From: an uncultured Microcaldota archaeon
Lineage (GTDB): Archaea > Micrarchaeota > Micrarchaeia > Norongarragalinales > Norongarragalinaceae
Assembly (NCBI GenBank): GCA_903893865.1
Contig: CAITNU010000016.1
Location: 1 to 38,490, forward strand
Direction: 5' to 3'
DNA length: 38,490 bases
Position 1 is the stretch's first letter, and each line of letters starts with the position of its first letter. Positions 26,627-34,073 of the stretch are shown piece after piece. Under the pieces are notes generated by a model, which saw nothing but the letters and a program-made list of their open reading frames with translations, had not been told where the DNA came from and searched no databases. The position numbers and the translations under genes are program-made.

Positions 26627-26653
26627 ATTTAATTCTCAGTGGGATTATAAAAA
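26627..26653. promoter_or_regulatory. Crossed divergent TATA-like elements in a 36-bp intergenic region
   Basis: TTTAATT centre about 29 nt before ATG 26660(+); minus-strand TTTTTTATAA centre about 25 nt before ATG 26623(-). Confidence 0.5.
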
Positions 26654-26659
26654 AGCGTC

Positions 26660-27961
26660 ATGTGCGCCTTCAACGACTCAGTGCTTGAAGCCGCGCGCGA
26701 GTTTCACGGGCGCGCGCGCCTTCCGCTGCCGCGAGCCGAAGGCCCCGTCGTCGAAGTAGCTCACCAACCGCTTTTCCTTCCTTCGCCTGGTTTCTTCGAG
26801 AAAATCGCTTTCGGGTGCTGGCTCGCGCAACGCCGCGGCGGCGTTTGCGCGTTCGGGTTTGTAGACGACGATTACGCGTTATTCCCGTCAATGTGGAGCG
26901 CGCGCTTGCCTGCGCGCAACAAGAACGGTTACGAGAAAATCGGTTTCGCCGTCGAGCCCCAGCGCAAATCTTTCTTCGTGTTGCCGAAGCCGAGCCTCGA
27001 GGAAGCGAACGCCGCCGCTGAAAAAACCGGTTTCGGTTTTTTGGTTGATTGCTGGAATAAAAGCGATTCGCTTTCCGACTTCAACGCCTTGACCGCCGCT
27101 AAAATCTGCGGTTTGCTGGGATTGAACGCGTTGTTTTTCGAGTACTCGCGTCTGCCTTCGGCAGCGCTCGATAAACAATTAACGTTCTTCGATGAACACC
27201 AACGCGAATTCGTTTCGGCGTTCAATGCCTCGCTGCGCAAGCGAAGGCTCGCCGGCGCCAAACCGATGGCTGAAAACGAGCTGCCGTTGTGGCGCGTGGA
27301 GCGAGATGGCACGAAAAAACAATTGCTGGTTGGAGAGAAGGCGGCGCAAGGCGAGCGCATCGCATTCAAGGCGGTGGCGCGCAACATCGCGTTCGCTTCG
27401 CTTCTCGGCTCGGGAGTTTACGTGTCGGGCGGCGGAGCGTTGTCGGAAGAACGCGGTTACGCGGGCGTAGCGCACGACGTTGCACAAGCACTCGGCGCAG
27501 TCGAACCGGAAACCGTTGTTTGGCGGAACAAGGACGTTTACCGTTCAAGCGAAGCTAGGGAAACTAGGGACTTGAACGGCCTCGAAAAGCAGGTGAGCGA
27601 ACTCAAGGCGTTGCTGCGCGCGGCAAAGGAAAAAGAGTCGGCGTTCCTTGCGGAAACGCGCGGAAGCGAAAGCGAAAACAAAAGCAAAAACGCGGGACTG
27701 GAAGCAGACTTCGAGACGCGGCGACAAACGTTGTTCGAAGAAAAAAAGAGGGCGGAACGCGAGTTCCAGAAAAAGCAGGTAAAATTCCTGGAAGTTAAGC
27801 GCGCGGCAAAAACCGAGAACTCGATTTTTTCCATTGCGGATTTGTTGAGAGTCGTAGACGCAGGACGCGTAAAGCGCGAGTGGTTTGCTTCGCTTGATGC
27901 GGCGAAGCCTGCGCGCAAAGAGTTTTACTTGGAATACGCGACTATGACGCGGTTCTTTTGA
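26660..27961 (+). CDS. Hypothetical protein; possible remote BshC-like (cysteine-adding enzyme-like) architecture with C-terminal coiled coil
   Basis: VVEVAHQPLFLPSPGFFEKIAFGCWLAQRRGGVCAFGFVDDDYALFP resembles the BshC TGQQ.GL...K...A....DHD pattern; C-terminal LEKQVSELKALLRAAKEKESAFLAE...EEKKRAEREFQKKQVKFLEVKR coiled coil. Confidence 0.4.
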   Translation: MCAFNDSVLEAAREFHGRARLPLPRAEGPVVEVAHQPLFLPSPGFFEKIAFGCWLAQRRGGVCAFGFVDDDYALFPSMWSARLPARNKNGYEKIGFAVEPQRKSFFVLPKPSLEEANAAAEKTGFGFLVDCWNKSDSLSDFNALTAAKICGLLGLNALFFEYSRLPSAALDKQLTFFDEHQREFVSAFNASLRKRRLAGAKPMAENELPLWRVERDGTKKQLLVGEKAAQGERIAFKAVARNIAFASLLGSGVYVSGGGALSEERGYAGVAHDVAQALGAVEPETVVWRNKDVYRSSEARETRDLNGLEKQVSELKALLRAAKEKESAFLAETRGSESENKSKNAGLEADFETRRQTLFEEKKRAEREFQKKQVKFLEVKRAAKTENSIFSIADLLRVVDAGRVKREWFASLDAAKPARKEFYLEYATMTRFF

Positions 27962-28017
27962 CTCGCACGCGCTTTCAACTTTCTGAATTTTCTGCTTGCC
28001 GTAAACCTGCGACTTTG

Positions 28018-28848
28018 CTACAACCAGCAGTGCATCGAGTACTGCGCGAAAAGCGGCGCCAAGCCCGCGCTATGGTACAACCGCGTGGCGGGGTTCTGCG
28101 TCTGCGTTCCAACCAGCACGAAACTCGTTTTGCCGTGGAACCAGGACAATGCGCCTTCGACCAGCCGTCGCCCGATTCCCTTGCGCGGCGTTTTGACTGC
28201 AATCAAGTCTATTCGCCCGAAGTGAAGGAACGAGTCGAACCCGCACGTCACGAATCCCTCAACTCCGCCGCTGGTGCGTTGTCCGCGTTCCCCGCGTTCG
28301 ACGAGCACGGTTTTTTTGTGCAGGCAGTCCGCAGCCCACTCCGCGAACAAGGAGTCGCTCTTAGTCTTCGGGAAGCGCGAATCCGCGTGAAAGTGGTCGA
28401 ACTGAAATGCGTTTGCTGCAATCGAGCGTATGCCGCGCTCGTCCGCCTGCGACGCCGCCCCGATTTTCGCCGCCTCGTTTGCCGTCTCCTCGAACTCAGC
28501 ACCATCGCGCGGCGCTCCTCCGAAAGTTGCGAGGCAATCCATTACTCTGAAACCAGCTTTCTCAAGCAACGCAGTTAGGCTAGCGTCGGACGCCGGCGGC
28601 CTAGCGAAAACGCATTTTGCCCCGTTCTTTTTCAGCCACTCCAACGCCGTATTCAAGTCTTTGGCGTTGGCGCGTGAATCCAAGTAGTCAATCGAGCCGA
28701 CGCCGACTCCGAAGTGCTTCGAATCCCACTCCCGCATTCGCGAGAAAAGCGTTCCGTTCGCGTGCAGTTTCGCGCACTCTTTTTTCAGGAACGCGGAAAC
28801 CAGTGCCGGCTTGGCTCCCGGGACGCGATAATACGCGGAGTCGATCAC
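28018..28848 (-). CDS. GNAT N-acetyltransferase, WecD/RffC-like
   Basis: REWDSKHFGVGVGSIDYL; LEWLKKNGAKCVFARPPASDASLTALLEKAGFRVMDCLATF; IDLIAVKTPRKGIGRRLVEGALSWF; GTQTQNPATRLYHSAGL; GTGA overlap with the upstream aminotransferase stop. Confidence 0.82.
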   Translation of the reverse strand: MIDSAYYRVPGAKPALVSAFLKKECAKLHANGTLFSRMREWDSKHFGVGVGSIDYLDSRANAKDLNTALEWLKKNGAKCVFARPPASDASLTALLEKAGFRVMDCLATFGGAPRDGAEFEETANEAAKIGAASQADERGIRSIAANAFQFDHFHADSRFPKTKSDSLFAEWAADCLHKKTVLVERGERGQRTSGGVEGFVTCGFDSFLHFGRIDLIAVKTPRKGIGRRLVEGALSWFHGKTSFVLVGTQTQNPATRLYHSAGLAPLFAQYSMHCWL

Positions 28849-30002
28849 GCGCGCCGCCTCTTAACGCGTTTAATCGCGCCAACGACTTTGCGCACCCCTG
28901 CTTCTCCAAGCGTTGGGTAGAGCGGTAGCGACGCCACGCGGTCGTAGACGCGTTCTGCAACCGGGAAGTCGCCGCGCCTGTAGCCGTACTTTTTCGCGTA
29001 GAACGGCTGTAAGTGCAATGGAATGAAGTGCACGCTGCACGCGACGCCTTCGGCCGCCATTTCCTCCACGAATCTTCCGCGCTCCATGAATTCCACGAGA
29101 ACTGGATACAAGTGCCACACGCGCTCGACGTTTTTGCGTTCGACGGGCAGCGTGAACCCGCCTACGTCGCCGAGCAGCTCCGAGTAAAGCGCCGCGAGGC
29201 GCGCGCGCTCTCGATTGAATTGGCGGAGTCTTTCTAGTTGCACGAGTCCGAGCGCCGCCTGCACGTCCGTCATGTTGCACTTGAACCCGGCTTCAGTCAA
29301 ATCGTAGTACCAAGAACCTTTCTTGTCGTAGCGTTTGAGCGCGTCCTTGCTTAATCCGTGCAGGCGCAGGCGTTTCGCGCGCTCAGCGAGAGCGCCGTCG
29401 GCGCACGTGAGCATCCCGCCTTCACCAGTAGTCATGTTTTTCGTCGCGTAGAAACTGAAGGCGGCGGCGTCGCCGAGAATGCCGACGTTTTTGTTCTCGT
29501 ACTTCGCGCCTACCGCGTGAGCGGCGTCCTCGAGCACGAAGAGTCCGTCGCGCTTCGCGAACGCGTTTACAGCGTTCATATCGCACGGGTGTCCCGCGTA
29601 GTGCACCGGAATCACGGCGCGAGTTTTTTCGGAAACTGCTTCCTTCGCCAGCGCGGCGTCGATGTTGAAAGTGTCTTCCTCTATGTCGCAGAACATGGGC
29701 TTCGCCCCAACGTGTTCTACTACGTTTGCTGTCGAAGCGAACGTGAAAGGAGTCGTGATTACTTCTTCGCCTCTTCCAATGTTCTTCGCCGCTAGCGCGA
29801 TGTGCAGCGCCGCCGTGCAGGAACTCAATGCCACCGCGTGATTTGCGCCGACGTACCTGCGGAATTTTTCTTCGAACTCCGCGGTGCGCGGCCCGGTAGT
29901 GAGCCAGCCCGAACGCAGTACTCTCGCGACTGCCGCCAGTTCCCTTTTTCCTATGGATGCCCTGCAGAATGGTATGTATTGCTTCAAAGCTTTCAACCCC
30001 AC
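28845..30002 (-). CDS. DegT/DnrJ/EryC1/StrS-type PLP sugar aminotransferase (2)
   Basis: IPFCRASIGKRELAAVARVLRSGWLTTGPRTAEFEEKF; LSSCTAALHIALAA; VLEDAAHAVGAKYENKNVGILGDAAAFSFYATKNMTTGEGGML. Confidence 0.93.
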   Translation of the reverse strand: MGLKALKQYIPFCRASIGKRELAAVARVLRSGWLTTGPRTAEFEEKFRRYVGANHAVALSSCTAALHIALAAKNIGRGEEVITTPFTFASTANVVEHVGAKPMFCDIEEDTFNIDAALAKEAVSEKTRAVIPVHYAGHPCDMNAVNAFAKRDGLFVLEDAAHAVGAKYENKNVGILGDAAAFSFYATKNMTTGEGGMLTCADGALAERAKRLRLHGLSKDALKRYDKKGSWYYDLTEAGFKCNMTDVQAALGLVQLERLRQFNRERARLAALYSELLGDVGGFTLPVERKNVERVWHLYPVLVEFMERGRFVEEMAAEGVACSVHFIPLHLQPFYAKKYGYRRGDFPVAERVYDRVASLPLYPTLGEAGVRKVVGAIKRVKRRRA

Positions 30003-30970
30003 GGAACGTAGTTGTTGTACTTCCGCGACGACGGATCTGGGAACGCGCCTGCCTCTAGCGCCGCCTTCGTCTCGAGTATGCCGTCGGCGAGCCCTTTCGT
30101 CTTCTTAAAACCTAATGCCTTCTCGAATTTCACGAACGACACGCGGTACGAGCGCTGGTCCTTCGTTTCGTTGAGGTATTCGACCTGCGTGCCCGGAACG
30201 TTTTCAGCGATGAGTTCGCCGAGCCGCTTCAAGCGATAATTCTCGTTCGTGAAACCCACGTTGTACGTCTGGAACGCGACTTTGTCTATGGGCGCGTCGA
30301 GAACGTTCAGAAACGCGCCGACTATGTCGTTCACGTGCACGAACGGCCTCCAGCAAGCGCCGTTGAATATCTTGATTTTCTTTTGCGCGAGCGCCTTCCA
30401 AGTCAAGTAGTTGACGACTAAGTCAAAGCGCATGCGCGGCGACAATCCGTAAAGCGTGCCGAGCCGCAGTATCGTCGGCGAGAATCCTCCTGTGTCGAAA
30501 GCTAGCAGCACCTTCTCGCAGTCAATCTTGGTTTCCGCGTAAAGCGAAACCGGATTGAGCGGCGATGTCTCCGTTATTTCGGAGTCGCCTTCGCTCGCGC
30601 CGTAGACGCTGCAAGTGGACGCGAAAACGAAGCGCTCAATCTTTTTTTCACGGCACAAGCGCGAAAGCCGCAGCGTTGAAATCAGATTCGTTTCAGTCGC
30701 GGTGTCGGGCTCGGCTGCGCAGGCGGGGTCGCCGACTATGGAGGCTAAGTGCACAACCGCGTCGACTTTTTCAAGCGAGCGCGTTATGTCCGCGTAATTC
30801 ATGATGTCGCCTGCCTGCAACTCGAAGTGCTTGTTTCCAACGAGGTTTTTTACGGGCTCGACGCCGAACATCAGCTTGTCCACTACCAGCACGTCGTGGC
30901 CGGCTTCGAGAAGGCGCCGCGAAAGAATCGAGCCTATGTACCCTGCGCCGCCTGTAACTAGAACGCGCAT
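29993..30970 (-). CDS. NAD-dependent epimerase/dehydratase (extended SDR)
   Basis: MRVLVTGGAGYIGSILSRRLLEAGHDVLVVDKL; FASTCSVYGASEG; YAETK catalytic motif. Confidence 0.92.
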   Translation of the reverse strand: MRVLVTGGAGYIGSILSRRLLEAGHDVLVVDKLMFGVEPVKNLVGNKHFELQAGDIMNYADITRSLEKVDAVVHLASIVGDPACAAEPDTATETNLISTLRLSRLCREKKIERFVFASTCSVYGASEGDSEITETSPLNPVSLYAETKIDCEKVLLAFDTGGFSPTILRLGTLYGLSPRMRFDLVVNYLTWKALAQKKIKIFNGACWRPFVHVNDIVGAFLNVLDAPIDKVAFQTYNVGFTNENYRLKRLGELIAENVPGTQVEYLNETKDQRSYRVSFVKFEKALGFKKTKGLADGILETKAALEAGAFPDPSSRKYNNYVPWG

Positions 30971-30978
30971 GCGAAGAC

Positions 30979-31034
30979 ACCTTTCAGGAAATACTTTTCA
31001 AGAAACGCTTTCCAATAAACACTTTCCAAGAAAT
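30979..31034. repeat. 14-bp degenerate tandem repeat, 4 units, upstream of the minus-strand SDR gene
   Basis: acctttcaggaaat / acttttcaagaaac / gctttccaataaac / actttccaagaaat. Confidence 0.85.
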
Positions 31035-31126
31035 GAGTCGGCGAAGTTTAAATAGCTAGCGGAGCGTAGCGAGCAACGGGCAAACGCATTAAAAAGAACG
31101 CGGGATAATATAACGAGGTGGAAGCC

Positions 31127-31816
31127 ATGCCTTGCAACTTTTCGTACTCGCACTACGAGAAAATACTGAAGGACGCGAAGCGCCTCGGTTATCGCATCGT
31201 AACCTGCGGGGACTTCGCTAAAAAACAGCCTAAGCCGCCGTACATCGTTTTGCGCCACGACATCGAGTTTTATCCCGACCGAGCGGCGGAGTTGGCGAAA
31301 ATAGAACGCAGGCTAGGCGTCAAATCCACGTATTTCGTGCGCTTGCACGCCAACGAGTACAATCCTTTTGGTTACAAGACTTACGACGCGCTCAAAATCA
31401 TTGCTTCCTGCGGACACGAGATCGGGTTGCACGAGGAGTCCACTGATTTTTCCAGAATTTTCCGCGAGGACCTCGCAGGCGTACTGCGCCGCGACAAAGC
31501 GGTTCTCGAACTCTTGCTCGGCAAGAAAGTGCGGGGATTCTCTAGCCATCGCGACTTCACCGGCTACGACAACCTGGCGCTTTGGCGTAAGAACAACCCG
31601 AAAAAATACGGCTTCGAATACCACGCATACGAGGACCGCTTCTTCAAAGGCGCCACTTACGTAAGCGACAGCCTCGTTTCATGGAAGTCCTACGAGAACG
31701 GCAGGCTCACGCACAGGAAAGACTGTCTTTGCAAGTACGTCGCGGAACGCAAGCCGCGCATTTACGCGCTCGTGCACCCGCGCGGTTGGCACCAGCACTC
31801 GTACCACACGCGCTAG
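31127..31816 (+). CDS. Polysaccharide deacetylase-like protein (CE4-like, divergent)
   Basis: PPYIVLRHDIEFYPDRAAELAKIERRLGVKSTYFVRL; CGHEIGLHEESTD; ATG 31127 preceded by GAGGTGG SD-like motif (track start GTG 31118 lies inside that motif). Confidence 0.7.
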   Translation: MPCNFSYSHYEKILKDAKRLGYRIVTCGDFAKKQPKPPYIVLRHDIEFYPDRAAELAKIERRLGVKSTYFVRLHANEYNPFGYKTYDALKIIASCGHEIGLHEESTDFSRIFREDLAGVLRRDKAVLELLLGKKVRGFSSHRDFTGYDNLALWRKNNPKKYGFEYHAYEDRFFKGATYVSDSLVSWKSYENGRLTHRKDCLCKYVAERKPRIYALVHPRGWHQHSYHTR

Positions 31817-31825
31817 GCTTTGGCT

Positions 31826-32353
31826 TCAGCCAGCCGCCGCGGCATCGGGAGCTTCAGTTTCAGCTTCAACGAAATAGCGCGAGAGCAGCGGCGACGCGAT
31901 GAAAGCGAAGCCGACGCCGCCGAGCAAGTGCATTGCCGTAAAAGGAATTTGCGCGAGCGCAGTAGCCCACAAAGGTTGCCCGAACTGCAGTCCGAATGCG
32001 AGCGCGGTAACTGCATCGTACGCAACGACTCCGACCGCGGCGAAGCCTGCGAAGCGCCAGCGGCTTAGCGCGTGCTTAGGCAAATATTTTCCAGCGGCGA
32101 ATCCAAGCGCGGCGTAAGCGAACCCGCAGTAAAGCGTCCAAAGCCCAACGCGCCCCGTCACGAAATCGATGCTCGCAAGCGCGAGTAAAGCGAATAACGC
32201 GCCGACTGCTGCACCGTACTTTTTCGCGTAAGGAAGCATGACGCCCATTATCGGCTCGACGTTAGGCAACGGCATCAACGCCAAACGCGCCGCAATGCAC
32301 AATACGAGTCCGGAAACGATTTTAGCCGCGTCTCTAAACTTAACGAACTGCAT
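31826..32353 (-). CDS. ECF transporter S-component-like membrane protein
   Basis: ARLALMPLPNVEPIMGVMLPYAKKYGAAVGALFALLALASIDFVTGRVGLWTLYCGFAYAALGFAAGKYL; about 5-6 TM segments. Confidence 0.65.
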   Translation of the reverse strand: MQFVKFRDAAKIVSGLVLCIAARLALMPLPNVEPIMGVMLPYAKKYGAAVGALFALLALASIDFVTGRVGLWTLYCGFAYAALGFAAGKYLPKHALSRWRFAGFAAVGVVAYDAVTALAFGLQFGQPLWATALAQIPFTAMHLLGGVGFAFIASPLLSRYFVEAETEAPDAAAAG

Positions 32354-32396
32354 TTTTTCAACACCTTTTTCTGGAGGAGTAAAAAAAGCTGGGCGA

Positions 32397-32409
32397 GTAT
32401 TTAATATAC
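32397..32409. promoter_or_regulatory. TATA-like near-palindrome GTATTTAATATAC between divergent genes 32353(-) and 32460(+)
   Basis: Contains TTTAATATA (+) and TATATTAAA (-). Confidence 0.45.
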
Positions 32410-32459
32410 CAGCCTGAATTAAAACCTACTCTCACGACTTTACGAAGGCGTTTTTTCTT

Positions 32460-33437
32460 ATGGCTAAAACAGTTGTTACGGGCGGCGCGGGCTTCATAGG
32501 CTCGCACGTCGCGGAACTCTTGGCACAGCGAGCGCTAGGCGGCGAAGCAGGCGAAGCAAGCGAAGTAGTCGTAGTCGACGACTTGTCTAGCGGCAAGCGC
32601 GCGAACCTGCCTAAAACAAGCAAAAGCAAAATCAAGCTAGTCAACGCGAATTTCGCTAGCGCGACCGCACTGAAAGAATTGAACGACGCGGAAAGCGTTT
32701 TTCACTTGGCGGGCATAGTCGGCGTCCCATATTCGCTCGAGCACGCGGAGGAAACGCGCCGAATCAACGTCGACGGCACCGCCGCGCTGCTTGAAGCGTG
32801 CGAAGCCGCTGGCGTGAGCTCGTTCGTTTTCGCGAGCAGCGCGAGCGTCTACGGAAACGCGGCGGCGAGCGCGGGAAAACCAAAACGAGAACAGAAGCAA
32901 AAGGAGTCGGATGCGCTGCGCCCCGAATCGCCTTACGCGGAATCGAAAGTCGAGGGCGAGAAGCTCGTTGCGCGGGCTTCAAAGAAAATGCGCGCTTGCT
33001 CGCTGCGACTCTTCAACGTTTACGGCCCGCGCCAAACGCCGGGCGGAGCTTATGCGGCCGCGATTCCTACTTTCATCGACGCCGCGCTGCGCGGCGCAGA
33101 CGTCGCCGTTTACGGCGGCGCTCAAACGCGGGACTTCGTTTTCGTGCGCGACGTCGCGCGCGCTTTCGTTCTCGCAGCTGAACGCGGAGGAAACGGAAAG
33201 GCGTTCAACGTTGCGACCGGCAAAAGCGTTTCGGTTATCGAGCTCGCGGGCGAAATCGTCTCCATCGCGGGTAGCCAGTCCAAAATCGTTTTCAAGCCCG
33301 AGCGTAACGGAGAAGTGCGTTTCAGCGAAGCGGACGTTTCGCTCGCCGCGGCCGAACTCGGTTTTCGCGCCGAATGCCCACTTGAAGCTGGGCTGAAGGA
33401 AACGCTTGCATACTTTAAAAAACTTGGAAAAAACTAA
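32460..33437 (+). CDS. NAD-dependent epimerase/dehydratase (UDP-glucose 4-epimerase-like extended SDR)
   Basis: KTVVTGGAGFIGSHVAELLAQ; FASSASVYGN; YAESK; LRLFNVYGPRQTPGGAYAAAIPTFIDAAL. Confidence 0.92.
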   Translation: MAKTVVTGGAGFIGSHVAELLAQRALGGEAGEASEVVVVDDLSSGKRANLPKTSKSKIKLVNANFASATALKELNDAESVFHLAGIVGVPYSLEHAEETRRINVDGTAALLEACEAAGVSSFVFASSASVYGNAAASAGKPKREQKQKESDALRPESPYAESKVEGEKLVARASKKMRACSLRLFNVYGPRQTPGGAYAAAIPTFIDAALRGADVAVYGGAQTRDFVFVRDVARAFVLAAERGGNGKAFNVATGKSVSVIELAGEIVSIAGSQSKIVFKPERNGEVRFSEADVSLAAAELGFRAECPLEAGLKETLAYFKKLGKN

Positions 33438-33455
33438 CTTTGAAGGTGGAAATTC

Positions 33456-34067
33456 ATGGCTGAATATTACGCGCATCCGACTGCGGACGTTTCGCCGAAA
33501 GCGAAAATCGGAGCAGACACAAAGATTTGGCACCAGGCGCAAGTGCGCGAGGACGCCGTAATCGGAAGCAAGTGCGTCATCAGCAAAAACGTTTACGTCG
33601 ACTTGCGCGTCGAAATCGGCAGCGGCTGCAAAATCCAGAACAACGTCAGCATTTATTTTCCAGCTAAAATCGAGGACGACGTTTTCGTGGGTCCGAGCGT
33701 TACGTTCACGAACGACTTGTACCCGCGCGCTTTTCTTTGGGACGACTCTCGGCATTCGCCGCTCACGATAGTGCGCAAGGGCGCGAGCATCGGCGCTGAT
33801 AGCGTGATAATCGGCGGAGTGGAAATCGGAGAGTACGCGCTCGTCGCCGCGGGAAGCGTCGTCACTCGCAGCGTTCCGCCGTACGGGCTCGTTGTTGGGA
33901 ATCCGGCGCGTTTGCGCGGTTTCGTTTGCAAGTGCGGCTTCAAGCTCGACCTCGAAAAGGCGAAGAAGGAAAAAGGCGGCGTGAGCGCGAAATGCATAAA
34001 GTGCGGGAAAACAGTGAAAATTCCAGCTTCGGATTATGAGAAACTGGCTGAAACAAAGCGAGCGTGA
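33456..34067 (+). CDS. Left-handed beta-helix sugar N-acetyltransferase (WbpD-like) with C-terminal Cys-pair module
   Basis: Hexapeptide repeats, VFVGPSVTFTNDLYPRAFLWDDSRHSPLTIVRKGASIGADSVIIGGVEIGEYALVAAGSVVTRSVPPYGLVVGNPARLRGFVCKCGFKL...CIKCGK. Confidence 0.88.
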   Translation: MAEYYAHPTADVSPKAKIGADTKIWHQAQVREDAVIGSKCVISKNVYVDLRVEIGSGCKIQNNVSIYFPAKIEDDVFVGPSVTFTNDLYPRAFLWDDSRHSPLTIVRKGASIGADSVIIGGVEIGEYALVAAGSVVTRSVPPYGLVVGNPARLRGFVCKCGFKLDLEKAKKEKGGVSAKCIKCGKTVKIPASDYEKLAETKRA

Positions 34068-34073
34068 TTTGAC

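Noticed and set aside
27958-28578. 206-aa plus-strand ORF downstream of the BshC-like gene
   Set aside because: Antisense to the well-supported GNAT gene (28018-28848); low-complexity Arg-rich translation with no recognisable motif.
33885-34040. CxC...CxxC module at the end of the WbpD-like acetyltransferase as a novel fusion
   Set aside because: Similar Cys-pair tails are, to my knowledge, common in WbpD-like acetyltransferases, so not treated as novel.
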